Shown in pieces: positions 1 to 7,444 of a DNA stretch of 64,000 bases. Source of the DNA: CAXTPV01 sp964249405 (lineage in GTDB: Bacteria > Pseudomonadota > Alphaproteobacteria > Acetobacterales > Acetobacteraceae); contig CAXUBX010000001.1 of the NCBI GenBank assembly GCA_964249405.1, forward strand, positions 1 to 64,000. The letters run 5' to 3'. How positions within the stretch are numbered: position 1 is the stretch's first letter; every line of letters begins with the position of its first letter. The notes beneath the pieces are model-generated. The model did not search any database and had not been told where the DNA came from. It was given only the letters and a program-made list of their open reading frames with translations. The position numbers and the translations under genes were made by a program.

Positions 1-1563
1 GACAGGATCCGCTCCGTCACGATCGCCCGACGCGGCCACGATGCGCGGAACAAGGGGGCGATCGTGCTCGTCTACTCGGTCGACGTCGCGCTCGAGCCGG
101 CGCTCGAGCACGGGATCCTCGCGCGCGGCGGCGGCGACACCCGGATCGGCGCCACGCCGGAGCTGTCCTACCGTTTCGCCGGAGCCGCGCCACCCGGTGC
201 ATCGCGCCCGGTGGTGATCGGGGCCGGACCGTGCGGGTTGTTCGCGGCCCTGCTGCTCGCCCAGTGGGGGCTGAAGCCGATCGTGCTCGAGCGCGGCCGC
301 GCGGTGCGCGAGCGGACCGCCGACACGTTCCGGCTGTGGCGCCAGGGGGTGCTCGACCCGGACAGCAACGTCCAGTTCGGCGAGGGCGGCGCCGGGACGT
401 TCTCCGACGGCAAGCTGTGGAGCGGCGTCCGCGACCCCGAGCGTCTGGGGCGAAAAGTGTTGACCGAGCTGGTCCGCGCCGGCGCTCCGGAAGAGATCCT
501 GTTCGTCGCCAAGCCGCATGTCGGCACGTTCCGCCTCGTCACCGTGGTGACGCGGATGCGCGAAGAGATCGAGCGCCTTGGCGGCAGCTACCGGTTCGGG
601 ACGCGGGTGGACGGTTTCGAGGTCGAGACCGGCGATCGCGGGCGGCGCCTCGCGGGGCTCCGCCTTGCGAACGGCGAGACGCTCGCCGCGTCGCACGTCA
701 TCCTGGCGCCCGGCCATTCGGCCCGCGACACCTTCGCCGCCCTGCACGCGGCCGGGATCGCGATCGACGCCAAGCCGTTCTCGGTCGGCGTCCGGATCGA
801 GCACCCGCAATCGGCGATCGACCGGGCGCGCTTCGGCCTGCAGGCCGGTCATCCGCAGCTCGGCCCCGCCGACTACAAGCTCGTGCATCACTGCACGGGC
901 GGCGATGGCGCCGACGGGCGTTCGGTCTACTCGTTCTGCATGTGCCCCGGCGGCCAGGTGGTCGCCGCGACGTCCGAGCCGAACCAGGTCGTCACCAACG
1001 GGATGAGCCAGTATTCCCGGGCCGAGCGGAACGCCAATGCCGGCCTCGTGGTCGGCGTGGTGCCCGGACGCGACTACCCGGACGGCCCGCTCGCCGGCAT
1101 CGCGTTCCAACGCGAGCTGGAACGCCTCGCCTTCGAGGCCGGCGGCCGCTGCTATCGCGCACCCGCCCAGACCGTGGGCGACTTCCTGGCCGGCCGGCCG
1201 TCGCTGTCGCTCGGCAGCGTCGAGCCGTCCTACCAGCCCGGTGTCACGCCGACGGACCTCGCCCGTTGCCTCCCGGCGTTCGTCGTCGCGGCGATCCGCG
1301 AGGCGCTGCCCGCGTTCGGCCGCCGCATTCCCGGCTTCGACGACCCGGACGCGGTGATGACGGGCGTCGAGACCCGCACCTCCTCGCCGCTCCGCATCCG
1401 GCGCGGCGACGACCACCAGTCCCCGAGCCTCGCCGGCCTGTTCCCGGCCGGCGAGGGCGCCGGCTACGCGGGCGGCATCATGTCGGCGGCGATCGACGGG
1501 ATCCGCACCGCGGAAGCCCTCGCCCGCGATCTCGCGGACACCGCCGGCCGTCGCGCGGCGTGA
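1..1563 (+). CDS. NAD(P)/FAD-dependent oxidoreductase (COG2509-like), 5' partial
   Basis: The frame is open from the first base, so the true start lies before the window; 520 residues are visible. It encodes a flavoprotein with a dinucleotide fold: a GAGPCG motif follows RPVVI near residue 69. A second family signature, FGEGGAGTFSDGKLWS, lies about 65 residues further on. The C-terminus carries TRTSSPLRI and a Gly-rich GEGAGYAGGIMSAAIDG segment that closes the FAD site, as in the uncharacterised FAD-utilising dehydrogenases of COG2509. A GTG at base 64 is in frame, but it would cut off conserved N-terminal sequence. The stop overlaps the start of the next gene. The substrate is unknown. The family call is firm, the function is not. 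Confidence 0.85.
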   Translation, partial: DRIRSVTIARRGHDARNKGAIVLVYSVDVALEPALEHGILARGGGDTRIGATPELSYRFAGAAPPGASRPVVIGAGPCGLFAALLLAQWGLKPIVLERGRAVRERTADTFRLWRQGVLDPDSNVQFGEGGAGTFSDGKLWSGVRDPERLGRKVLTELVRAGAPEEILFVAKPHVGTFRLVTVVTRMREEIERLGGSYRFGTRVDGFEVETGDRGRRLAGLRLANGETLAASHVILAPGHSARDTFAALHAAGIAIDAKPFSVGVRIEHPQSAIDRARFGLQAGHPQLGPADYKLVHHCTGGDGADGRSVYSFCMCPGGQVVAATSEPNQVVTNGMSQYSRAERNANAGLVVGVVPGRDYPDGPLAGIAFQRELERLAFEAGGRCYRAPAQTVGDFLAGRPSLSLGSVEPSYQPGVTPTDLARCLPAFVVAAIREALPAFGRRIPGFDDPDAVMTGVETRTSSPLRIRRGDDHQSPSLAGLFPAGEGAGYAGGIMSAAIDGIRTAEALARDLADTAGRRAA

Positions 1564-2039
1564 TGCGCCCGATCGGGACGGCCGACCGCGACGCGCTGCT
1601 CGCGCTGAACAACGCGCACGCGGCCGAGCTTTCCCTGCTGGATCCCGAGCGGTTCGCGGAACTCGTCGCCGGAGCCTTCCTCGCCCGCTGCAGCGAACGG
1701 AGCGACGCGTTCATCCTCGCCTTCGACGAGGCGGCCGCCTACGACAGTCCGAATTTTCTCTGGTTCCGCGCGCGGTACAGGCGTTTCGTCTACGTGGATC
1801 GGGTCGTGGTGGCGCCCGCGTCCCGCGGCCTCGGGATCGGAAGACGATTCTACGAGGCGGTCGCCGATCTCGCCCGCAGCTCGGGACGGCTGTTCCTCGG
1901 CTGCGAGGTGAACGCGTTGCCGCCGAACCCCGTCTCGGACGCCTTCCATGCGCGTCTCGGTTTCGCGCCGGTCGGGGCCGCCGAGTTCGACGGCGGCGCC
2001 AGGACCGTGCGCTATCTCGGCCGCGTCCTCGACCCTTGA
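1563..2039 (+). CDS. GNAT family N-acetyltransferase
   Basis: This 158-residue protein has the GNAT acetyl-CoA binding motif A (VDRVVVAPASRGLGIGRRFYEAV, of which RGLGIGRR contacts the pyrophosphate) and a C-terminal FHARLGFAPVG segment typical of motif B. GNAT enzymes move the acetyl group of acetyl-CoA to an amine; the acceptor here cannot be told. The ATG shares its A with the TGA of the upstream flavoprotein gene, so the two are probably translationally coupled. It converges on the symporter gene with an 18-base gap. Confidence 0.85.
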   Translation: MRPIGTADRDALLALNNAHAAELSLLDPERFAELVAGAFLARCSERSDAFILAFDEAAAYDSPNFLWFRARYRRFVYVDRVVVAPASRGLGIGRRFYEAVADLARSSGRLFLGCEVNALPPNPVSDAFHARLGFAPVGAAEFDGGARTVRYLGRVLDP

Positions 2040-2057
2040 CCCGGGGAGCGTTCGTTC

Positions 2058-3515
2058 TCAGGGCGCGATCCGCGCCGCCCGCGTGATCCGGGTCACCGCG
2101 GCGGCGAGCGACACGTTCGCCGCGAGCGCGACGACCCCGACGTTCAGATCGAGCACCGCACGGGGGAGGAACGGAGCGATCGCGGCCGGCGTCCGCCCGG
2201 CGAGCGTCATCGCGACCACCACCGCGACGCCGGCGACGACCCCCGCGAAGGCACCGCCGGCGGTGAACAGGGGGCGCGGCGCGAGACTCGCGATCACCGC
2301 CGGAAACAGCTGCGTCACCAGCGCGTAGCCGAGCAGCAGGAGCACCACGATCGTCTCGCCGCCGGCGAGCGCGCACCAGAGCGCGACGGCGGCGACCGCG
2401 GGCACGAACAGCTTCGCCGCGACCGCGAGCTCGCGCGCGTCCGCCTGGTGGCGCCGCGCGACGCCCCAGAGATCGTTCGCGAGGATCGTGGAGGCCGAGA
2501 CCAGCATCATCGAGCCCGGCACCAGCGCCGTGAGCACGCCGGCCGCCCCGATCGCGCCCACCAGCGGCATGGGCAACACCGCGACCGACACCCGGAGCAG
2601 CGCGAGATCGATGCGGCTTCCGGTCAGGCCGGGCACGCGCAGCAGGGCGGCGAAGCCGATGAGCAGCGCGAACACGAGGAGAAGCCCGTAGAGCGGTGCC
2701 GCCACGGCGTTCCGGCGCAGCGTCGTCTCGCTCCGCGCGGTGTACACGGAGGCGAAGGAGTGCGGCCACATGAAGAAGCCGACGGCGGTCAGAGCGACCG
2801 TGGAATCGAACCACCAGAGGCTTTGCCCGCGAGCGGGAAAGGCGAGGAAGCCCGGGCGTGCGTGGTCGATCGCCTCGAACATCGGCCCGATGCCGCCCGC
2901 GATATGCACGGGAAGGAAGATCCCGAGAGACACGACCACGACGAGGATGGCGACGTCCTTGATCGCGGCCACCGAGGCCGGTCCGTGTACGCCCGACACC
3001 ACGACATAGGCCGTCATCACCGCCGCCCCGCCCGCGGCCCCGGCCGGGGCCGACAGGACGCCGCCGCTCGCCGTCGCGACGATGATGCCGAGCCCCTTCA
3101 GTTGCAGGACGAGGTAGGGAACGAGGGCCACGACGCCGACCGCGGCGGCGAGCAGCCCGAGCGCCGGGCTCCGGTATTTCCGCGCGAGGAAGTCCGGTTG
3201 CGAGACCAGCCCCTCGGCCCGAGCGTAACGCCAGATCGGCGGCAGCATCCAGTAGGAGAGCACGTAGGCGAGCGGGAAATAGGCGAGGATGTAGTAGGAC
3301 GGGGCGCCCTTTCCGTAGGCATAGCCGGACGCGCCGAGAAAGGTGAAGGTGGTGTAGATCTCGCCCGCCATCAGCAGGAACACGAGAACGGTCCCGAAGC
3401 GCCGTCCGCCGACGCTCCAGCCTTCCAGACCGCGACGTCGCCCGCGTCCGGCCAGGACGCCGAGCAGGAGAGCCAGTGCCGCGGCGGCGGCGATCAGGAT
3501 GGTCGCGACCGTCAC
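2058..3515 (-). CDS. Sodium:solute symporter family protein
   Basis: This 485-residue protein is almost wholly made of hydrophobic helices (about 13), as in SSS-family Na+/solute cotransporters of the inner membrane. Family-like features are the first helix after a periplasmic N-terminus, then WSVGGRRFG and LMAGEIYTTFTFLGASGYAYGKG, which match the conserved first two helices, and later GVLTALVPGSMMLVSASTILANDLW. I chose the GTG at 3515 because it sits in a GTGA overlap with the stop of the upstream DUF3311 gene. The open frame extends further upstream, but that stretch overlaps DUF3311 and is Arg-rich. DUF3311-SSS pairs are a known arrangement, the small protein probably being a subunit or assembly partner. 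The substrate is unknown; short carboxylates or pantothenate-like acids are possible. Confidence 0.88.
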   Translation of the reverse strand: MTVATILIAAAAALALLLGVLAGRGRRRGLEGWSVGGRRFGTVLVFLLMAGEIYTTFTFLGASGYAYGKGAPSYYILAYFPLAYVLSYWMLPPIWRYARAEGLVSQPDFLARKYRSPALGLLAAAVGVVALVPYLVLQLKGLGIIVATASGGVLSAPAGAAGGAAVMTAYVVVSGVHGPASVAAIKDVAILVVVVSLGIFLPVHIAGGIGPMFEAIDHARPGFLAFPARGQSLWWFDSTVALTAVGFFMWPHSFASVYTARSETTLRRNAVAAPLYGLLLVFALLIGFAALLRVPGLTGSRIDLALLRVSVAVLPMPLVGAIGAAGVLTALVPGSMMLVSASTILANDLWGVARRHQADARELAVAAKLFVPAVAAVALWCALAGGETIVVLLLLGYALVTQLFPAVIASLAPRPLFTAGGAFAGVVAGVAVVVAMTLAGRTPAAIAPFLPRAVLDLNVGVVALAANVSLAAAVTRITRAARIAP

Positions 3516-3703
3516 CGCGCACGGTTCGCCGGGTCGAGCAGGAACACGACGAACAGCGTGACGGACGAAAGCAGCACGCAGCCGATCGACCAGGCGAGCG
3601 GAAGCGGCAGGCCGAGCACGAACGGCCGTGCATGGTTCACCAGCGGCATGCCGGCGAGCATCGCGGCCCATGGCAGAACGCCGAGCCATTTGAGCGAAAT
3701 CAT
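3512..3703 (-). CDS. DUF3311 family small membrane protein
   Basis: This 63-residue protein has two predicted membrane helices (about residues 8-24 and 33-57) and a short polar tail. Length and layout match DUF3311, a small inner-membrane protein almost always found just before a sodium:solute symporter, as here. The ATG follows a GGGGGAG ribosome binding site by a few bases. Its stop overlaps the symporter GTG by four bases, implying coupled translation and equal stoichiometry. It likely acts as an accessory subunit of the symporter; that role is inferred from context. Confidence 0.85.
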   Translation of the reverse strand: MISLKWLGVLPWAAMLAGMPLVNHARPFVLGLPLPLAWSIGCVLLSSVTLFVVFLLDPANRAR

Positions 3704-3708
3704 CCTGC

Positions 3709-3763
3709 TCCCCCGATGATGAAGCCCCCTCCCGACGAGGCGGGGTGAGAGGGCAGCTAGAGC
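3709..3763. repeat. 55-bp duplicated contig end, left copy
   Basis: This 55-base block is identical to 3864-3918 on the other side of the N gap. It ends exactly at the end of one 11-base unit of the tandem repeat that continues on the right side. The simplest reading is an unmerged overlap between two contigs rather than a biological duplication. Confidence 0.9.
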
Positions 3764-3863
3764 NNNNNNNNNNNNNNNNNNNNNNNNNNNNNNNNNNNNN
3801 NNNNNNNNNNNNNNNNNNNNNNNNNNNNNNNNNNNNNNNNNNNNNNNNNNNNNNNNNNNNNNN
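3764..3863. other. Assembly gap (100 N)
   Basis: Exactly 100 undetermined bases, the usual filler for a gap of unknown size in a scaffold. Both flanks end in the same 55-base sequence, so the real distance could be zero or negative. Confidence 0.99.
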
Positions 3864-3918
3864 TCCCCCGATGATGAAGCCCCCTCCCGACGAGGCGGGG
3901 TGAGAGGGCAGCTAGAGC
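3864..3918. repeat. 55-bp duplicated contig end, right copy
   Basis: Identical to 3709-3763. The last 11 bases form the first unit of a tandem repeat that runs on to 3951, which explains why assembly broke here. Confidence 0.9.
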
Positions 3919-3951
3919 GCAGCTAGAGCCCAGCTAGAGCGCAGCTAGAGC
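3908..3951. repeat. 11-bp tandem repeat, four units
   Basis: Four head-to-tail copies of GCAGCTAGAGC occupy 3908-3918, 3919-3929, 3930-3940 (first base changed to C) and 3941-3951. Each unit holds CTAG, a tetranucleotide rare in such GC-rich DNA. One further unit is at 3753-3763 before the gap. The true copy number may be larger because the contig ends inside the array. Confidence 0.9.
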
Positions 3952-4210
3952 AAGGACGAGGCCAGCAGAAGCGGCGGAGATGCCGAGGCCCGGCGCGACG
4001 TCATCCGCCGCGGCGCTGCATGGGCGACCGCGGCCATTGCAGGAGCGAATGGCGAACGTGTTTCGAGGGATCGGGACCGGATCGTGTCCGCTCGCCCACA
4101 CCGTTCGGTTTTTGCGCCGCCGACCATCACGCTGACACCGATTTTAGGACCGCGTCGGATGAAGGTGTTGTAAGGACCCGGTTGTCGGTCCTGGCTGGTC
4201 TGTCTTCGGG
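3952..4210. other. Intergenic stretch between gap repeats and exported protein gene
   Basis: No convincing gene. Several overlapping frames are open on both strands, but all are Arg/Pro/Ser-rich and without ribosome binding sites, as expected from random GC-rich sequence. The segment 4100-4170 is less GC-rich (it includes GGTTTTTGCG and GATTTTAGG) and may hold the promoter for the genes that follow. I could not place a -35/-10 pair. Confidence 0.5.
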
Positions 4211-4435
4211 ATGATGTCTTGTCGATCTCTGCTCTCGTGCGGCGCCGCGCTCGCGGTCGTGTCCGTTGTTTCCGCCCCGGCCAGAGCGTCCTCCGATCCG
4301 GCTGCGTCCTCCCATCGGGCGTCACCCGGACCGGCTGCGTCCCGATCGGCCGCCGCGGAGCCTCACAAATCCAGCAAGCCGGTCCGCCCGTCGCATCGCC
4401 ACGCCCATTACCGGGGCGAGGCGTCGGACTATTGA
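4211..4435 (+). CDS. Small predicted exported protein
   Basis: A 74-residue protein that starts with two Met codons and a plausible Sec signal peptide: a short polar N-region, a hydrophobic core (GAALAVVSVVSAP) and an ARA cleavage site near residue 26. The mature part is short, low in complexity and rich in Ser, Ala, Pro and His. I recognise no family. The ribosome binding site is weak. It lies 114 bases before the OprB porin gene on the same strand. The signal-peptide pattern is the only positive evidence, so it could be a chance reading frame. Confidence 0.4.
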   Translation: MMSCRSLLSCGAALAVVSVVSAPARASSDPAASSHRASPGPAASRSAAAEPHKSSKPVRPSHRHAHYRGEASDY

Positions 4436-4549
4436 GGCGGCTCGCCAACCCGGCAGGGACTGGGATCGGGGAAGATCGGCGGCGGGATCATCACAGAGGG
4501 TTGGACGGAGCCGGCGACCACCGGCTTCCAGAGTAGGGGGGTAATTGTC

Positions 4550-6187
4550 ATGGGTGGAAAGCAGCGCGGACGGCGCAGGCACCGGATCTGGCCGGCTCTG
4601 TTGGCGGGAGCGGCGTCGGCGACATGGGCGTTGTCCGCGGCCCGCGCGGATGGCACGACGAACGCGCCGCCAGACGGGAGCGGCGTCAGTGCCGGCGCGA
4701 TCAACAACGGCACGTCGATCGGGCCGTCCACCAACGTGTCGCTTCCCCAGAACGCATTCGGAGGCAGCACCGTCAGCCCCGGCGCGCTCAACAACGGAAC
4801 GTCGATCGGGCCGAGTTCGGCACTGTCAAGGCCCACGGCGTCCGTCGAACAGGCGACCCCGCTGCTTCATCCCGAGGCGCTGTTCCCGAACATCTTCGGT
4901 GTCGGGCCGATCCTTCGCAACGACGGGATCGCCGTCCTCTTCGACACCAGGAACGAGTTCGACAGCGTCATCAGCGGTCCGCGGACCGGGACCAGCAACG
5001 CCGGTCAGTACGGCTTCGAGGTCGACACCGACTGGGAGAAGCTGGCCGGCATCACCGGGCTTTCCACACACTTCCTGATGGTCGGACGCTACGGCATCCC
5101 GATCAGCCGCGAGTTCGGCGACGAGCTCAACCCGAGCCAGGAAATCTACGGCGCCGGCGGCAACGTGGTCTCCCACCTGGTCTATGCGTACGCGGAAGAG
5201 ACGCTCGGCAACGGCAAGTTCGACGTCGCCGCCGGCCGCAATCCGTTGCTGGACGACTTCCTCGCCTCGCCGCTCTACTGCAACTTCGAGAACAACGCGT
5301 TCTGCGGAAACCCGAAATCATCTTCGGACAATGGCGGCCTCTCGTCGTATCCCGACGCCGGCTGGTCGATCCGGGCCCGCGTCAGGCCGGTCGCGCCCGT
5401 CTACATCCAGACCGGCATCTATTTCGACCAGGGCAACATCTACAACTATGCCGAAAACTTCCGCTCCGGCTACACCTTCGACGACAGTTACATCACCGGC
5501 GAGACCTTCCCGCTGGAAATCGGCTTCGAGCCGGCGTTCGGTCCGAACAAGCTGCCGGGCCATTACAAGGCGGGGTTCGTCTACGACAACCAGAACCACC
5601 CGTCCGACCTCTACGACATCAACGATCAGCCTTTCCTGCTGTCCGGCCTGTCGCCACGGGAGATCAAGGGCGAGACCACCTTCTACTTCCTGGCCGACCA
5701 GATGCTCATGCGGAACGGACCGGGCGACACCACCGGTCTGATCCTGCTCGGCGGCTATGTCGAGAACAGTCCCGATGTCTCGCTCCGGTCGAAGCAGGCC
5801 GAGTTCGGCCTGCTTGACACCGGATTCTGGAAGGCCCGCCCGCTCGACGGGATCAACATCGGCTTCAGCTGGCTGCAGGTCTCCGGCGACGTGACGCGCG
5901 CCGAGGAGATCGAGCAGGAGCTCGGAGAGCTGATCCCGCTCGACACGCCGACCACGATCAACGAGATCCCGTCGAACGTCGGCACCGGCGCGGTGACGTC
6001 GACGGGGGCGCCGAACGCGACCGGCATCCAGAGCCACACGATCGATCTGGAGGCTAACTACAATATCCACGTCTATCGCGGCGTGACGTTCGCGCCGGAC
6101 TTCCAGTACTTCATCCGACCGAACGCGCAGACCAACCTTCCCGACGCTGCGTTGATCGGTTTCATCAGCCACATCCAGTTCTTCTGA
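4550..6187 (+). CDS. OprB-type carbohydrate-selective porin
   Basis: This 545-residue outer-membrane protein has an Arg-rich N-region and a hydrophobic signal peptide ending near ALSAARA (about residue 34). About 65 low-complexity residues with a duplicated INNGTSIGPS/LNNGTSIGPS motif follow, then a beta-barrel. The body shows alternating aromatic/polar strands and ends in Phe (SHIQFF), the usual C-terminal signature for barrel insertion. Segments such as the signature around NPLLDDF and LEIGFEPAFG...GHYKAGFVYD match OprB porins, which let sugars diffuse across the outer membrane. The ATG follows a GGGGGGTAA-type ribosome binding site. A small lipoprotein gene follows 8 bases later. Which sugar it admits cannot be read from sequence. 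Confidence 0.85.
   Translation: MGGKQRGRRRHRIWPALLAGAASATWALSAARADGTTNAPPDGSGVSAGAINNGTSIGPSTNVSLPQNAFGGSTVSPGALNNGTSIGPSSALSRPTASVEQATPLLHPEALFPNIFGVGPILRNDGIAVLFDTRNEFDSVISGPRTGTSNAGQYGFEVDTDWEKLAGITGLSTHFLMVGRYGIPISREFGDELNPSQEIYGAGGNVVSHLVYAYAEETLGNGKFDVAAGRNPLLDDFLASPLYCNFENNAFCGNPKSSSDNGGLSSYPDAGWSIRARVRPVAPVYIQTGIYFDQGNIYNYAENFRSGYTFDDSYITGETFPLEIGFEPAFGPNKLPGHYKAGFVYDNQNHPSDLYDINDQPFLLSGLSPREIKGETTFYFLADQMLMRNGPGDTTGLILLGGYVENSPDVSLRSKQAEFGLLDTGFWKARPLDGINIGFSWLQVSGDVTRAEEIEQELGELIPLDTPTTINEIPSNVGTGAVTSTGAPNATGIQSHTIDLEANYNIHVYRGVTFAPDFQYFIRPNAQTNLPDAALIGFISHIQFF
4685..4815 (+). repeat. Two in-frame 29-codon repeats in the porin N-terminus
   Basis: The segments starting at 4685 and 4772 are near-identical for about 43 bases and are 87 bases (29 codons) apart, so the reading frame is kept. 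They encode SAGAINNGTSIGPS and SPGALNNGTSIGPS. The repeat lies between the signal peptide and the barrel of the porin and looks like a duplicated periplasmic tether. Confidence 0.8.
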
Positions 6188-6195
6188 GCGTGCCG

Positions 6196-6363
6196 ATGCT
6201 GCCCAGCCTACGCAGGGTCCTGCCAAGACTGCTCGCCCTGGCGGCGATCGGCGGAGCGATCTCGGGATGCACGATGACCGGGGTCGCCTCGCCGTCCAGC
6301 GCCTATGCCCATAGCGGCCAGGGTCTCCAGTATCCGGGCGAACCCGGCTACAACGCTCCCTGA
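6196..6363 (+). CDS. Small lipoprotein
   Basis: A 55-residue reading frame starting 8 bases after the porin stop. Residues 1-26 form a lipoprotein signal peptide: Arg-rich start, hydrophobic LLALAAIGGA, then the lipobox ISGC with the lipidated Cys near residue 25. The mature part is only about 30 residues, rich in Ser, Gly, Pro and Tyr (YPGEPGYNAP), with no known domain. A GTG two codons upstream is an alternative start. It is probably co-transcribed with the porin and may be anchored to the same membrane. Confidence 0.6.
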   Translation: MLPSLRRVLPRLLALAAIGGAISGCTMTGVASPSSAYAHSGQGLQYPGEPGYNAP

Positions 6364-6417
6364 CGCGGGAGTGTCGTAGCCGGTCGGGCTGGCTCTTCGC
6401 GAGGGGAGATCGGAAGA

Positions 6418-7155
6418 ATGCGGCTCAGCGGCAAGAGGGCCTTCGTCACCGCCGCCTCGCAGGGGATCGGACGCGCAACGGTCGCGGCCTTCGCCGCCGA
6501 AGGTGCGGAGATCATCGCGACCGACATCCGCCCCGTTCCTTTCGAGGCGGCGAACATCGAATGTCTCGCGCTCGACGTCACGGACGGGCAGGCGATCGCG
6601 GCGATGGCCGCGCGCGTCGGCGCGATCGACATCCTCTTCAATTGCGCCGGCTTCGTCCATCACGGCACGGTGCTCGACACCGAGGAACAGGACTGGTCGG
6701 TCTCCTTCGACATCAACGTCACGGCGATGTATCGGACCATTCGGGCCTTCCTTCCCGCGATGCTGGCGCGCGGCAGCGGATCGATCATCAACATGTCGTC
6801 GGTCGCCTCCAGCGTGAAAGGCGCGCCGAACCGGTTCGCCTATGGCGCCAGCAAGGCCGCCGTGATCGGCCTCACTAAATCGGTCGCCGCCGACTACGCC
6901 TCGCGCGGGATCCGTTGCAACGCGATCTGTCCGGGGACCGTGCAATCCCCATCCCTCGACGGACGGATCGCGAGCGAGGCCGCGCGCGCGGGAACGGGCG
7001 AGGACGAGGTGCGTCAGGCTTTCATCGCGCGCCAGCCGATGGGACGCCTCGCAACCGCGGCCGAGATCGCCGCCCTCGTGCTCCATCTCGCCAGCGACGA
7101 CGCCGCCTTCACGACCGGCGTCGCCCACATCATCGACGGCGGCTGGTCGAACTGA
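6418..7155 (+). CDS. SDR family oxidoreductase
   Basis: A 245-residue classical short-chain dehydrogenase. The cofactor motif TAASQGIGRA is at residues 11-20, the NAD-preferring acidic residue follows beta-2 (ATDIRP), and NCAG is near residue 76. The catalytic Ser is in MSSVASS, with the YGASK Tyr-Lys pair near residue 143. The C-terminus (PMGRLATAAEIAALVLHLASDDAAFTTGVAHIIDGGWSN) is typical of sugar-acid or hydroxy-acid dehydrogenases such as 2-keto-3-deoxy-fuconate dehydrogenase and type 2 hydroxybutyrate dehydrogenase. The acidic residue predicts NAD(H). The substrate is not certain. It follows the sugar-porin genes on the same strand. Confidence 0.88.
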   Translation: MRLSGKRAFVTAASQGIGRATVAAFAAEGAEIIATDIRPVPFEAANIECLALDVTDGQAIAAMAARVGAIDILFNCAGFVHHGTVLDTEEQDWSVSFDINVTAMYRTIRAFLPAMLARGSGSIINMSSVASSVKGAPNRFAYGASKAAVIGLTKSVAADYASRGIRCNAICPGTVQSPSLDGRIASEAARAGTGEDEVRQAFIARQPMGRLATAAEIAALVLHLASDDAAFTTGVAHIIDGGWSN

Positions 7156-7270
7156 CGCCTCGCTCGCGTCGGACGACCCCGCATGGCCCGGACCGGGCAC
7201 GGCCTCGCCGCTTGAACCGTCCTCCCCGGGACGCGTTCACGAGGCCGGTCGGATCGTAAGGGCGAACGCA

Positions 7271-7444
7271 ATGCGGGGAGCGGTCGAGGCGGAGACGGGC
7301 GATGCCGGGATGGAGGCGACCCGTGGCGTCGTCCCGTTCCGGATGTTCGCGACCTGGATGACGGACGAGAGCGGGCCGCTGTTCTGCCGCTGGATCGACG
7401 ACGTGCTTCTGGTTCCCGCCGACGGCGAGGAGAGACCGGACTGA
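7271..7444 (+). CDS. Hypothetical small protein upstream of the siroheme-synthase-like gene
   Basis: A 57-residue frame from ATG 7271 whose TGA overlaps the probable CTG start of the next gene. The end of the protein is acidic (ADGEERPD); the middle is rich in aromatic residues and Met (VPFRMFATWMTDESGPLFCRWIDDVLLV). No known domain is recognised. Support comes from the overlap and from the composition, which is less Arg-rich than chance frames. It could be a translational leader for the downstream gene. Confidence 0.42.
   Translation: MRGAVEAETGDAGMEATRGVVPFRMFATWMTDESGPLFCRWIDDVLLVPADGEERPD

Noticed and set aside
231..1562. Long plus-strand frame ahead of the GNAT gene
   Set aside because: This part is an Arg-rich shadow of the flavoprotein gene. 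Only the region from 1563 on codes for the GNAT protein.
3945..4448. 167-codon minus-strand frame and overlapping frames around 4000-4500
   Set aside because: Arg/Pro-rich, no start site signal, and no recognised domain. They also conflict with the exported-protein frame.
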